This document shows, one piece after another, positions 41,908 through 54,945 of a stretch of DNA of 64,000 nt. The first letter of the stretch is position 1. Each line of letters begins with the position of its first letter. The DNA is from Ampelocalamus luodianensis. Its lineage: Eukaryota > Streptophyta > Magnoliopsida > Poales > Poaceae. The stretch covers positions 5,709,001-5,773,000 of the forward strand of contig CM070629.1 of assembly GCA_036346255.1 (NCBI GenBank), read 5' to 3'. The notes beneath the pieces were generated by a model that was given only the letters and a program-made list of their open reading frames with translations, made no database searches and was not told where the DNA came from. The position numbers and the translations under genes are program-made.

Positions 41908-44900
41908 TTGCCCGCTGCTTGAGATGAACATTGTCCCCAAGGTTCGAATTGTGGAAATGTACTCCGAATAAAAGTGACATCTTCCCACGTCGCATCCTCG
42001 GGTCCCAGACTCAACCACTGAACCAACCACTGAGCTACCGGTTCATTCCTCCTAGGAACCACTCTTCGGTCCAAAACAGCAATAGGTTCTGTTTTAATCT
42101 TGCCATTGCTTCCAACCAGTGGTAAACCTGGTATCGGTACTGCCAATAACCCCAAGTGCTTCTTCAATTGACTCACATGGAAGTCTGGATGAATGGCTGA
42201 GTCCATTGGTAATTGCAGTTTGTATGCTACTTGTCCCACTCTTTCCAGGACCCGAAAAGGGCCATAATACTTTGACCGGAGTTTCAGAGATCCTCTGATG
42301 CCGAAAGCAGTCTGGCGATATGGCTGTAACTTGAGGTATACCATGTCTCCTACCTTAAATTGCCTTTCAGACCAGGATTGATCAGCAAAATATTTCATCC
42401 GTTCTTGAGCTTTGTGTAGATTTACCTTGAGTTGTTGCAACATAGCATCTCTTTGTTCCACTGTCATCCTGGCTTCATCTGAAATACTGCCAGGGAGTGA
42501 TACTTCTCCAATCTGAGGGGGTGAGTAGCCATATAGAGCTTGGAAGGGGGTTATCTTCAAGGTAGTGTGATAAGTGGTGTTATACCACCATTCGGCCATT
42601 GTTAACCAATTCATCCATTCTTTTGGCTCTTGAAAGGTCATACTTCTCAAATACGATTCCAGACATTGATTCACTCGTTCGGTTTGCCCATCCGTTTGTG
42701 GGTGATATGCACTGCTGAGCCTTAAGGACACCTTCAAGCTCTTAAAAATTTCTTGGAAGAGGTTACTTGTGAAAATCCTATCCCTATCAGTCACGATGGC
42801 GATGGGCATCCCATGAAGTTTGAACACATTATCCATAAAGATTTGTACCACATCCTGGACAGAATATGGATGAGAAAGGGACAAGAAATGGGCATACTTT
42901 GTCATTCGGTCTACAACCACTAGTATCACCTCCCTTCCTTTGGACTTCGGTAACCCTTCGATAAAGTCCATACTAATGTGTGTCCAAGACATATCGGGTA
43001 CCTCCAAGGGGTTTAGCAATCCGGGAATGTGCACATGTTCTAATTTGGTGAGCTGACACACCGGGCATTCTGCCACCATTGCCTCCACATCTCTCTTGAG
43101 CCTTGGCCAATAAAACAGCTTTTTGATCCTTTGATACGTTGCTCTCCTACCCGAATGACCCCCAAAGCTGAGGAGTGAAAAGAATCCATGATCTTAGTTC
43201 TAACTGCACCTCCAGTTCCCACATATATCCTTCTTCTGTACCTTAATAGCCCCGATTCTAAGGTATACTGCAGTTCAGTGATTGTGCTAGCCTGCAGATT
43301 GGTCACCGCCCTTTCGTATAAGATGTCATTGGTGTAACTTCCCTTGATGTCTTCTACCCAGTCTGGAACGATGGAGATAATTGCGAAGCATTCATCCTCC
43401 CAGTTCTTATCTAGGTTATCTCTTCGAGAGAGAGCATCTGCCGCCAAGTTCTCCTTCCCTTTCTTGTACTCCACCACATAATCAAACTCTAACAGCTTAA
43501 GTAACAGTTTGTGTTGGATCCCCTCAACCAATCTTTGGGTGGTGATATACTTGAGGCTCTTTTGGTCTGTCCGAATCAGCCGCCTGTTTCCAATTAGGTA
43601 ATATCTCCATCTCTTCAAAGCTTCAAGGATTGCCATGGCCTCCTTGTCATATATGGATTGGGCTGCTGCCCTCACCCCTAAATATTTGTTGTAATATGCA
43701 ATCGGACGGGCTTCCTGCATTAATACAGCTCCCAATCCAACCCCACATGCATCAGTCTCCAGTGTAAAAGGTTTTGAAAAGTCTGGTAAGGCTAACACAG
43801 GACAAGTTGTCATCAGCTTCTTTAGTTGTTCAAAAGCTCTAGCTTGGTCCTCCTTCCATTCAAAAGAATCCTTCTTCAATACTTCAAACAGTGGCTTGCA
43901 AATTGTTCCATATCCTTTCACAAACCGTCTGTAGTACCCCGTTAGGCCAAGAAACCCTCTAAGTTTGGTTTGATTCACCGGTGTCGGCCAATTCAATACA
44001 TCAATGATCTTACTAGGATCGGTGGCCACTCCTGTCCCACAGATTATATGGCCCAAGTATCCTATTTCATCCACAGCAAAACTGCACTTGTTCATCCTCA
44101 CTGTGAGTTGATTCTCCCTGAGAACGGTCAGCACAATATGTAAATGCTCAATGTGATCAGACAAGTTCTTGCTATATATCAAAATGTCATCGAAGAAAAC
44201 TACTACAAATTTCCTCAATTGAGAAGCAAAGATCTGGTTCATCAATGATTGGAATGTGGTTGGAGCATTAGTCAGCCCGAATGGCATGACTAGATATTCA
44301 TAATGACCTAAGTGAGTCTTAAAGGCGGTTTTAGGAATGTTCTCTTCCATCATCCGGATCTGATGATACCCTGACCGAAGGTCCAGTTTTGAGAAGACAC
44401 TTGCGCCATGTAACTCATCCAATAAGTCTTCTATTATGGGCATTGGAAATTTGTTCTTAATTGTCATCGAATTAAGTTGTCTATAATCCACACACATCCT
44501 CCACGCTCCATCTTTTTTCCTTACCATCACAGCCGGTGAAGAATAGGGGCTAGTACTTGCCCTAATCTCTTCTGACTCCAAGAGTTGCCTGATGATTTCT
44601 TCCATGGCATCCCTCTGGTGATGCGGGATTCGGTATGGCCGAATGTTAGGTGGTTCAGCATTAGCCTTGAGTGGAATCGTATGATCGCACTCTCTCTTAG
44701 GTGGTAATCCCTTAGCTTCCCTGAAAATGTCTGCATACTGTTGTAGTGTCCTCCTTATCTCCTATGGCAGCTCTTGAAATTCCCTGCCCTCGGCCTCTTG
44801 AACTTGATAAATCTGAATTAGAAACCCCAACACTTCCTTCCTCGTGATCTTCTCCAACTTAGATGAGTCAATCAGGTAGTGCTTATTTGGAGTAGTGTAA

Positions 44901-46933
44901 TCACTGAATTCAACAGTCCTACCTTCCTTACAAATGGTTAGAACTCTCCTCTTTAAATCCAATCCAATGGGACTGCGATCATAGATCCAGTCGGTTCCCA
45001 AAATGAGGTCATAACTTCTTAAGTTCAATAATTGAAAGGAACTTACAAAGGTGCATCCTTGTACCTTATATGTGACACCCTCAGTAATTGCTTCGGTACA
45101 CAGTTCACATCCTCCTGCCACCGCCACTTTCTTGGCTGGTTGATTTTTCAGAGTACAATTGCTCTTAACAGCAAATTCATAGTCCATAAAAGAATTTGTG
45201 CTGCCACTATCCACCAAAATTATTGCCTTCTTTCCCCCTATCACAGTGATTAATGAGAAGGTTGCATGCCCAGCTGTGCCCTTCACCGCATGACTGGAGA
45301 TCGACATCAGTTGGTCAGCTTCAGGATTAGTGTCGGTCACCTCCGGGCTAGCGGGAGCAGTCACATAATCCGGTTCCTTGGTTAATTCGGGTTCCTCACA
45401 AACTTCTTCTTCCTCACTCCCTCCTTGCATCAAGATTACGTGTAGTGCTCTTTTTACTTTACACCTCAAGTTGTGCCCCGGAACCCACGGTTCATTGCAA
45501 TGCCAACAGGTTCTTCGGTTCATCTCCTGTCCCTGAATGTTACCTTTCCCAGTCGCCTCCAAGATACCTGACTTCGGTGCCACCGGTCGACTACTGCCCA
45601 TCATCCCCTTGTTTCGGTTCAGTCCACCAGACTGATTTGCTCTTCTAGCTTGAGCTGATTTTTCCTCCAATTTGGCAAACCAATATGCTTCTAATAATCC
45701 CTTGGGTTGATGACTGCACACATTGTGTTTAATCTCGTCCCTAAGTCCTCCGATGAAACAGCTCAGCAAATATGCTTCTTGTAAATATGGGTGATCTCTC
45801 CTCACCAATTCCACACATTTTTCAAAATAATCAATATATTTGCTCACCGTTCCCATGTGTTTCATGGTTTGTAGCTTCTCCACAGCATCATGTGCGCTTG
45901 CCTCAGCAAATCGATCTGTCAACATCGCACATAATTGTGGCCAATTCAGTATTTGCCATGAGACCCCAATACCCTTAAACCAAGTGTTAGCTCTTACCGC
46001 GAAATGTTCAGTAGCAATATTAACCCACTGCTCTCTGGGTGTACCAGACATCTCAAATAATCTCTCACATTGCTCCACCCATTTGATAGGTTCATCCCCT
46101 GAAAACAGTGGCAACTCCAGCTTAGGTCCCCTGATCACTGCCTCCACAAATTGATGGCCGTTGTTGTTGTGGTTCCCTGCTGTATTTCCATTTGTACCTG
46201 CCCACTGTATCCCTGTCGCTGACGACACATGAGGCATTCCACCTTGAACATGATACATCCCGGGGCCTGTGTTGGAGTTCAACACTGGGTGGTAGTATAC
46301 CGGGCCTATTGTTGGCTGACTCACAGCTTGCCAAGGCCACGGAGTTACCGGCGGTATTCCCTACCCATACATGTTCCCTTGGGTAACCACGGGTGTAAAA
46401 GGGACAGATGTGTTCTGAAACTCCATCATCTGAGGATCAGGTCTACCCCCCATATCCACTTGAGTTGTGGTTCTAGTCGCTGGTGAGAAGACTGGTGTGA
46501 GGTTAGGTATCACTATGTTCGGTTCCAGGAAGAATGTTGTTGGACCTCCCCCTTCTCTTCCATACTCGGGATTTTCCACAGTGCTTCCAACTATTGCTTC
46601 TGCTGTGGTTGAATCAATTCCCTTACCATTGGATGTTTCTGCGATAGCATGGACCGACGTCGCTGGAGCGAACTTTGCCATCAGCAGAGCCTTAATCTCT
46701 GCAACATCGGACTTCAGTGAGTCCAACTCCGACAACTTTTCCTGGATCTTCAGAATCTCCGCTCGATTCTCCATTTCCATTTCTTCTGCTTCAATCGATC
46801 CGTGTGAGCGTGTTCTCACCACCATCCACACTGATCTGTAAGACTGATTTGGATAGTACCACCAGCAGTCCACCATCGCTTCAGATCTGCCGGAGCTTAG
46901 GAATTTTACCAAGCGAATCCTCCGATCGCCCAA
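41844..46933 (-). pseudogene. Chromovirus gag-pol polyprotein with two in-frame stops and one frameshift
   Basis: One long reading frame on the minus strand in three pieces. 46933-46361 is the gag N-terminus with a coiled-coil-like segment. 46324-44762 continues in frame after a TAG: gag core (DRFAEASAHDAVEKL), zinc knuckle CWHCNEPWVPGHNLRC at about 45508, protease D-S-G at about 45211. After a second in-frame TAG at 44762 the frame runs to 43040: RT with FFDD at about 44191, then RNase H. A frameshift near 43090 leads to integrase (43088-41844): CPVCQL, catalytic D41, D101 and E137 of that segment, and a chromodomain (VLDRRVVPRRNEPVAQWLVQW, about 42080-41930) that targets insertion to particular chromatin. 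The frame ends within the 3' LTR. It cannot be translated whole without suppression or repair. Confidence 0.93.
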
Positions 46934-46967
46934 CCTTCACTCTTGCAGCTACTACACCAAGAATCGC

Positions 46968-46985
46968 AGTGTGCTCTGATACCAA
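46968..46985 (-). other. Primer-binding site (tRNA iMet)
   Basis: Minus strand TTGGTATCAGAGC immediately inside the 5' LTR. Confidence 0.9.
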
Positions 46986-47452
46986 TGTCAGGAACTGAAG
47001 TTTCAGACATTCAATCGGATGGGATTTGGGTGAAGCCGTGGATACATGAGGAGAGGAAAGGGAAAGTAAGCTAGGGTTCTACAAAACTAACAACTAGATA
47101 CCGAATATGCTGTTTTTCTTCTCTCTTCATTAAGGGAAAGCTGGCATATATAATGCCCAAAAGTAACACAAGTTTTACATTGCAAGTTCAAAGTAAAAAC
47201 AGTAAAGTTTAGAGTAAAGTTCAGCTTCCTTCAGGAGATTCACTCGACTACACGGATGATGGCACTGTTGGAATTGTCAAAGCAAGTCTGGCCGTCAGAT
47301 CCTGGTGCCGGCTGTGTCTTTAGATCTCCACTCTCCATCTTGGCTTACTCATACTCGTCCCCAAGTTTAAAAGGTTGCCGACTTCAACTTACTTTCTCCG
47401 ACTCTGAATACTTTCACCCAAATGCAACTGAGCAGAATTTTCAGACCTGACA
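46986..47452 (-). repeat. Gypsy 5' LTR
   Basis: 467 bp; contains a 12-base insertion relative to the 3' LTR (near 47208-47219). TATATAATG-like promoter on + orientation context near 47152-47160. Confidence 0.9.
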
Positions 47453-48932
47453 GCTCTTCACCCTGCTCTCACCGCCGTCGTCGCCCTGCCCTTACCGCCG
47501 TCGCCTCCCCCCTCTATCTTAGAAAATGAAAATATCATTGTCTTAATCTCTTGTAGCCTCTTTACAATTTCTAATTTTAAAAATATTAGTACTATGTTTA
47601 GATTGTTATCAGAGAGAGAAGCCTTAACATGGAGCCAAGCGAGTGGAAGCTAATGTATCTTTCGTGAAGGACTTTGGATGCCCAATCTTCTGAATAGTAC
47701 AAAAATAATTCTCAGTTGGATGAATTGTTGAAAGAAGCAACAATGAAGTGCATGAATAATCTGGGCTGTGAAACAAAATTAGATTTTGGAACTATCTCAC
47801 TTTGGTAGGGAGGTTTAGCATTGGCAGATTATAACGAGTAGGTAGCTCAAAAAAGTGTGAGAGTTTTGATTTTCTTTCAAGCCAACAAGGCCCCAAAAAG
47901 CAACATGGATGTACTCCTAAGCAATAGGGTGATCCTAGAAAGGTTAAACAGTGTTTCTTTCGGCCTCTTCCTAGAATTGATATTCCCCCATTTGAAGTCT
48001 AGGATGGCATTGTTAAACACCTTGTTGGAAGAATATTTCTGCCATTTTCCATTTCAACTTCGTGTCATTCACACTTCCACGGCTCCATTATTCAGAAATC
48101 AGAGAGAAACGGGCCAAACGATCTCCACTAGCCTTTGTCTTTCCTTAAATCTCGACCTGCCTTGATTGTATTGAGTCCACCAGTTCAAGTCTTCAAGACG
48201 TCACACATGTAAACGCACAGTTTTCAGTAACCCTTCTACCTTTGTATCAGAGATGAAACCAATGGTCTAGAATCTAGATATGTCTACTCAATATCAGCAA
48301 TAGTACATGATGGTAAACAAGTCTGTTTCAGCGGCAATACCAGTACTAAATGTTCCATTAGAATCATGATCATATCTATACAGCCCACAAGCATTTACGA
48401 TGTAATTACAAAGTTCCAAAACAAAGCCCTTGGTAACATTCCATGCCAAGAAGTGCATATGCCAAAGTGCTGTTCAATTGCATTTAGATTCTAGAATGAA
48501 TAAACATACAAACTATGTATTGGTCTGAACAATGTAGAATGAATAAACATACAAGTTGTGTATTCTTCTGAACAATGTGGCTAGGCTACATTTACTATTA
48601 CAATTTACAAGATATCGGAGATTAATTACACAGTTCAGTATGACCAATAGCAGGATTCTACTCCTACGCTACATTTGATGCATACTCAACGAATTGCTGA
48701 GTACCTTCTATGTATGACATCTATTCATCTATTACTTGTTCATATGTATGGCATCTATTCATCTATTACTTATTCAGACCATATAGAGTCAAAATGAATT
48801 GACCAGGTCTCTGAGTTCCTTTCCTCCTGTGGTCTATAAGGTTGTTAGTAGCTCCAGCAGTGGATTCATTGGCCACAGAACATGTGTACAACTGATGATC
48901 AAAGGTTTACAGTGGAAGTGCTACCAGAAGAG
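47453..48932. other. Intergenic and probable 3' UTR of the MFS transporter
   Basis: The first 60 bases are the GC-rich continuation of the gypsy target. The rest is AT-rich. The last several hundred bases before 48933 are probably the 3' untranslated region of the minus-strand transporter. A direct repeat ATGGCATCTATTCATCTATTACTT occurs as two near-copies at about 48713-48773. A 102-aa ORF at 47857-48165 has no recognisable family. Confidence 0.4.
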
Positions 48933-51900
48933 TTATGCAAGAAGAGGCTCCACTAAAGGTCTTCGCCGAGCGTCAGGAAGGTCCATAGTATAAGCTACTA
49001 TCGCTGAAAGCAATGAACAGGCAGCTGGAACAAACCCCAAACCAAGTCTTGTAACTGAATAACCAAATACAAATCCTTGATTCGCTCTGATCTTGGTACT
49101 TCCTGCCATGCAAAATGTCAAACTCTCAATTTTTGTACTAGGAGAGTACTACCTCAAATTTTCTTATTATGATGCATCAGTGCCAAGGTATTAGTAACAG
49201 GCATTACCTTGATAGGACTCAAGAATATACAAAACTAGTCCACATGACACTTTGTCAACAAAACTTAATGAGCCATACACAAAAGCACAACCATTGAGAT
49301 CTTCTCCTACTAAAATTCCTTCCATGCTGATACTTGTTACCTGTGACAAGGGAAACACCAAAAAGATAAGAATGGTGAAAAGTGAACTCTTCGGCCAAAA
49401 CATCATTATGCATAACGTATGCAAATGTAGATATTTAAATCAAAATTGTTATGCAAATGTAGATATTTAAATCAAAAGAGCTATGAAATGCTCGCAGTAA
49501 GGCATATACCAAATGCGCAGTAAGGCATTTACGAAATGCAAATATGCCATACAGCTGTACAAGGTTAACAGCTACATAGTGACAAATACTTCTAAGACAA
49601 ATGCATAGGACAAATTTTGTCCTAAAGTTGTGCATAGAAGTATTACACTAAATCAACTCTTTAAAATACAAGTGAATCAAAGTTAAGAACTTACTGTCAT
49701 AAGTGCATTGGCAGTTCCTATTGTGATTGACAGGGCATACATGAAGTTGTGCATTCCGCTTGGTAGAACAACAATTCCAACACCAGATAATATCCAAAGC
49801 ATTGCTCCAGCCGAAAAGTAAATTTTTAGACGCCAACTCGACCATCTAGTCTCCTATAAACAATTTAGAATTACATTGAGTTGAGTAGGAAAATAGACAA
49901 ATTAAACATTAAGAACATAGTCTGACCTGTAATATGACAGATACTATCAAGCTGCAGACATAGATAATGGCAGGTACCTTAAAAATAGAATGAGCAAATA
50001 ATTAGTTCATGGAAATCCATATTGTGAAATGGAGCACGAAATTCTCTAAACTGATCAAAAGTATGAAATGGACCACGGGTCTTAATGCAAGAAGAAAATG
50101 TCACTAGCTAGCATCACTTTCAGCATTCAGACTATCTTGACTCTGAACCATTGTGGTTCCTAGTTTGACCACCATTGGAGTTCATGCAAAGCTAGCTTAG
50201 TTCCGGCAAAGGCAGCGATCTTCGGCTACTTTAGGTTATTCAAACTTTTGGCACCTCCTACATCATTGATGATCGGTTTTATTTGTTTTTTTTATTCTGG
50301 CATTTAAATTTCGTACAATAGCATATGCATCACATGAGTTCAACTTCCCCAAGGACATAATCAACATCAGGACAAACTAAATGCAAGAGACAAAAATAAA
50401 ACTCAAAAATGCGATTTCAAAAGCAAAGAGGGGAAGAAAACCTTACCAATGCTTTGGAGGATTGGTGCATTTCCAAATCATTTATCACATATAAAGCAAG
50501 AAGTGCCTGACCAAATGTAGAAACATTATAGCTGCTCTGTCCTTGGGTTGAAGTTCAAAGCAAAAGGGGAAAGGCCTATAGCCAAAATCTAGTGAAAATA
50601 AAAGTGATGCAAGTCAATATACACAAACACTGCACACAGGATCACACAAAATTTGTCATTTGTCCAGTAAACATATTTGATATTCAATTATACATGGCTG
50701 TAATATATGGATATACTAATATGTAATGAGAATGCGTTATCTTTAGTATCTCCTGAAATTGGTACATTTTATCGTTATCTTACATAAGTTGAAACAACTG
50801 TTATCATAAAATATTTACAGCACAACAGAAAACTAGTCAAAAAAAAATATTTGAGATATATGTAATATCTAACACCAGATGTAAGAATGAACTGATCAAA
50901 ATTTCATCCTAAATCATCTAAAATATTATGTTGTCTAATAATCAATGTGTGAGACTGGAATTAGATGAATGAAATTTTGCAAAGCTTCTCCATGCCATGG
51001 CATACAATTAACAGGGCAATTTACTCTAGAGTACAATTATTTGTAATCAGTAACAGATGTCTTTTGCCATACATGGCATTCAACACAGAATAATCATAGG
51101 CTTCAAAAAAGGAACAAGTAAAATACAAGACGACGACACAAATTGAATAAAGAAATAGAAACGCCTTTAGAATTCCTCAAAGAAAAGGTGATTTCGGTCT
51201 CGTAACCACATAGTGAAAGATTACTCTATACCTGTGAAACATTGGTCACCAGTCTAGTGAGCATGTAGACTAGAGCAACTTGGTAGTACAATACTTTCTT
51301 GAACCAGTGGACCCATGAAATTCTGGAAAGGCTCTTATTCTGACAATTTTGATTTAACCTAAAGAATTAAAATTTATTCAAAAAGTGCCAAAAAAATGAG
51401 AGGAAATACCTAGTGAAAGTTAAGAACTTTTTCAGAAGAGCATGACATTAGAACTATAAAACCCAGAAGTGCTAAGAAGGTTTTCATCTTACCCTGGCTC
51501 TTTTGTTCCAATCAAGAACACAGCAACAAAACAAGATCCGAGGGAAATGGACACATAAGCAATCCACCGATACTGACCAAAGGGTTTGAAAAATGTAAGA
51601 TAAACCCAAAAGGTCAGGTAAATAGTTATATATTACTTAACACAAGAGAGTACCTGAACTATTACGCTCACTGACTGCAGTAGAGTAAATAACAGCAAAG
51701 CAATGCCATACAGGCTAAGATTTGCGACCTAGCATAAGCATGAAAATTGAGTACGTCAGATGCCGTTATTTTGGTATCTGGACAGAGTATAATGAAGGTG
51801 TTATGGCTGTATGGGCCCATACGGCCATGACAGAAGGTCAGAGTAAGGTGTTCTAACCATTGTGAAGGCATTGCGACAGCTTACTAGTGCAACCCGACTT

Positions 51901-53247
51901 GTTGGGTTTGATGTCATGCAGTTCACCATTGACCTTGGAAAATATGTAAAAGATTTAGACAAGTGAAATGCCGAAATCACAAGAAAAGGCATGAAGATAA
52001 GTAACGAAAGAAAGGAGCATTACATGTGAGCGACTTGAGTAACTGCCCAACCAACATTAAAAATAGCAGCAAATGTGCTGTATCCAACAGTCTCCAGAGT
52101 AGATGAAATAGTCCCCGTAAGTTTGCAAGGCAAACAGCTACCAAAAACAGATGAGAAAGAAATTGCTACTAATATAGATCCTCCTGCATGCCACAATTTG
52201 AAATGTCCCAAACGATCAATCTGGAACAAAAATGATACATTTAAGTATCTACAACGGAATCACACACGGAAAATGCAGAGAAAGCTAGCAGTAGGTGCCT
52301 AAAGAGAAGAGAAGCAATTAAATGATATGATATCACAATTTTGTAGCACTTCTATAATAATTAATCCTGTTCTATCTTGGCTCGTACCAATTCTCCAACA
52401 AAGATTGTTGTGAAACCATCTGCCAATTGACCAGAAAGCATGACAACAGCAGCATCACTGCAAAGGTGAATAAAAAAGTGAAATGTCTAAAAGAATCCTG
52501 AAGCAACAAGTAATCATTTCAAGCTTTCAACATCACTTGCAGAATGTTTCTCAAAATATGAATGAAAAAAAATATGATATTATGATCAAACAATTCCATA
52601 CTTTAGGCAGACTATAGTACTATATGGCATTCCTTTGAACAGAAAATTAATAACACTTTCCTGATAGGATACAAAGTTACTAATTTTTTTTCTTTTATTG
52701 CCTCATTAGTCTCTTGGACCTTGGTGATGCTGTCTGTGGTCATTTTTCAAACAGCACAATAGAACCAATAACGAAAAAGATCAATGGAACCTGGAAGATC
52801 ATTTGTGCAGTATATACTTCCGTTCGAAAAAAATGTGCAGTATATTACAGTGAAATACTTCTTGCGTCACATCTAAGACATCTTGAAGTTAAATATGTAA
52901 TTATTTCCAATGCATTTGTAAAATTCCTAATTGAGTAGAGTGGATAAAGAGCTAGACTAAAGGTAAAAAGAGTTCAGGAATGCCTTCATTCAATATGATT
53001 TAGCAATATGTGAAAGAACAGAACATAATAGTGCAGTACAAATGGAGAAAAAGAAATCTAACACCCAAAGCACATACCTTGGACTAAGCCCTATATCCGT
53101 CAAGAATACCAGCAAATAGGTAAACCAACAAGATGATGTAATGTCATTTAGCATATGCCCAGAACCATAGGAAAGTATTGGCACTCGCCCTAAAGGCTCA
53201 TCCAGTTGTGCTTCATTTGATGACTCATTATCCGTCATATTTACCAT
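48933..53247 (-). CDS. MFS transporter, MFSD12-like, 12 coding exons
   Basis: The joined product is 455 aa. Coding exons, from the ATG: 53078-53247, 52388-52457, 52024-52220, 51859-51934, 51654-51728, 51493-51572, 51232-51358, 50447-50506, 49927-49977, 49695-49853, 49208-49340, 48933-49102. All introns are GT-AG and all phases agree. The first membrane segments follow GRVPILSYGSGHMLND. A conserved GQLADGF/DRLGH loop lies between helices 2 and 3, and SCRNAFTMVANL and RLGLGF mark later helices; 11-12 helices are expected. This is the GPH-like MFS_2/MFSD12 type. Animal MFSD12 imports cysteine into lysosomes and melanosomes, while plant members are uncharacterised, so substrate and membrane are inference. 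No lesion is seen. Confidence 0.93.
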
Positions 53248-53265
53248 TATTTGATGTTAGCAAGA

Positions 53266-54701
53266 CTATAAAAGTATCACCTACACCACAAAGGCAAACA
53301 TGTTAAATTCAGTATGTAAATAACACAATATCACTACTGATTTCCAAGAAACAGAATTGTACTGCAAATTTGCTACTTGTAAATTTCATGAAAAGTGAAG
53401 ATGCTTGCATGCTATTCTTAAGGCCCGGGAAATAACTTGCTCAGCTTACAACCGAAATTTCAGTCTTATCAGAAATATATTTGGACCAATCAAGTGACAA
53501 AGATGTAGTTATATGACCAGATAATTGTGAAGTTTGTACATGATGCCTAAAATGACTGAACAGGCAAACATAACGGATGATGGTACTTAGTGCAAGGCTT
53601 CAAACTTTATCAAATGATTATGGGATTCAAGTTTCATTTCTGACAGCACAAATGATTCTTACTTCGAATGTACTGTTACTCTGCAATAAATACAAGACAT
53701 GAACCATCTTACTAATGGCAATTGGGATGTCTTCCATATTTGCTAGACTCCAGAAAGGAGTTCACGTTTGATTAGTCTCAACATAGATGAGATGCATCAA
53801 ATTTCCTGCTAATGCAATGATACAAGATACGGTCTCACGAGACAAATTGAAGGTTCCTTTTCTGATTTGTTTGTTGTGGAGTAACTGCATCAAGTAAATC
53901 TTTCCATAAAAATTGATAATTCATCAGAATCTTTGAAAGGATGGACAGAATTATGGTATAAATCACTAAATCCCCAAAGCCACTACAGCCTACCATTTGT
54001 TTGCAAGAATGGCATCACCTGACAGTGAGCTTTCGTGTATTATTTCAGTAGTTCTGTGCAAAGGTTTCAGGCAACCAACCGTTGCATAAAGCTCAACTCG
54101 TGTCCCAAAACAACCACCCAAATCGAAGACATTGTCGGGCCCCTACGGGCATCATCAACTACGTAAGTGCTCCAATTCTAAAGATGAAATGGAATGACCC
54201 ATGAAAAGAAAGATTCGCATTACCACTAACCAGGCCCGCCCCTCCATTCCACAACTTTATGAGCCATCATCTTATCTCCCTTTCCCACTTTCCTTTCCTC
54301 TCTACCTTTTCTTCCAAACAACTAATCCTAATCCAAACGAGGATTCCCACATGTGCAACTTCACACAGAGAGAAACACACACACGCCGCCAAAACTTTTG
54401 CAACTAACATTCAAACAATAACTAAACCGCGTTAGAATTTTACCAAACGAACAAATTTTGTGGAACCCCAGGTCCACTGAAACTGGCTGCAGACTCTAAA
54501 CCAAACTGCATAGAGACTACTGCGCACCAAAAATATTACTATATGTCAAGACTTGCCCATCACGGATCACACGGGCCAGTCCGTCAATGATAGACAACCC
54601 CAACCGATCAACCAAAGGTTGCGGCAACCACCACCCACCCGAATTCCTATTCAACAGGCAACAATCTTGGAACAAATCAAACAGAGACTGCACAAACTCA
54701 C
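53266..54701 (-). other. 5' UTR intron of the MFS transporter
   Basis: AT-rich, with no recognisable element or ORF. It separates the non-coding first exon from the ATG exon. Confidence 0.5.
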
Positions 54702-54945
54702 CTCCAGCGGCGAGGATCGCCGCCCGTGCGGCCTGGGGTCAGAATTATCTCGAGAAAGGAATCGCCGCGGAAACTATCTTGGGAAGGAGAGGAGAGGATA
54801 GGGGAGGCGAAGGCGAAGGCGAAGGCGAAGGCGACGGGGGCGTCGCGTGGACGGCAAGGGGAGTGGGAGAGGCAGAGGCGGAGGCGGAGGCGGAGGCGGA
54901 GACGCAACAGAGAGGTAAGGAGGAGACCGGCGAATAGTACGAAGG
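54702..54945 (-). promoter_or_regulatory. Probable 5' UTR exon of the MFS transporter
   Basis: A GC/CT-rich stretch on the minus strand ends at a consensus donor GGAG|GTGAGT (54702/54701), followed by a 1.4-kb intron reaching the start codon region (acceptor TATAG near 53266). It contains a (GGCGAA)n array (54808-54840) and a (GGAGGC)n array (54865-54902) on the + strand. The transcription start is not defined. Confidence 0.6.

Larger units (their letters stand above)
41453..47452 (-). mobile_element. Ty3/gypsy chromovirus, full length, minus strand
   Basis: LTRs at 41453-41907 and 46986-47452 start TGTCAGG and end CTGACA. The flanks GCCCT (41448-41452) and GCTCT (47453-47457) form a 5-bp duplication with one mismatch. 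Next to the right LTR the minus strand reads TTGGTATCAGAGC, an initiator-methionine tRNA primer site. The domain order is gag, protease, RT, RNase H, integrase, chromodomain (chromovirus, Reina-like by style). By eye the LTRs differ at about 14 sites, 13 of them transitions, plus a 12-base indel. That is roughly 3 percent, older than the neighbouring Copia by this measure. Confidence 0.95.

Noticed and set aside
44527..44736. 69-aa ORF at the gag-pol junction of the gypsy element
   Set aside because: Out-of-frame shadow; the pol frame continues through this stretch after an in-frame TAG.
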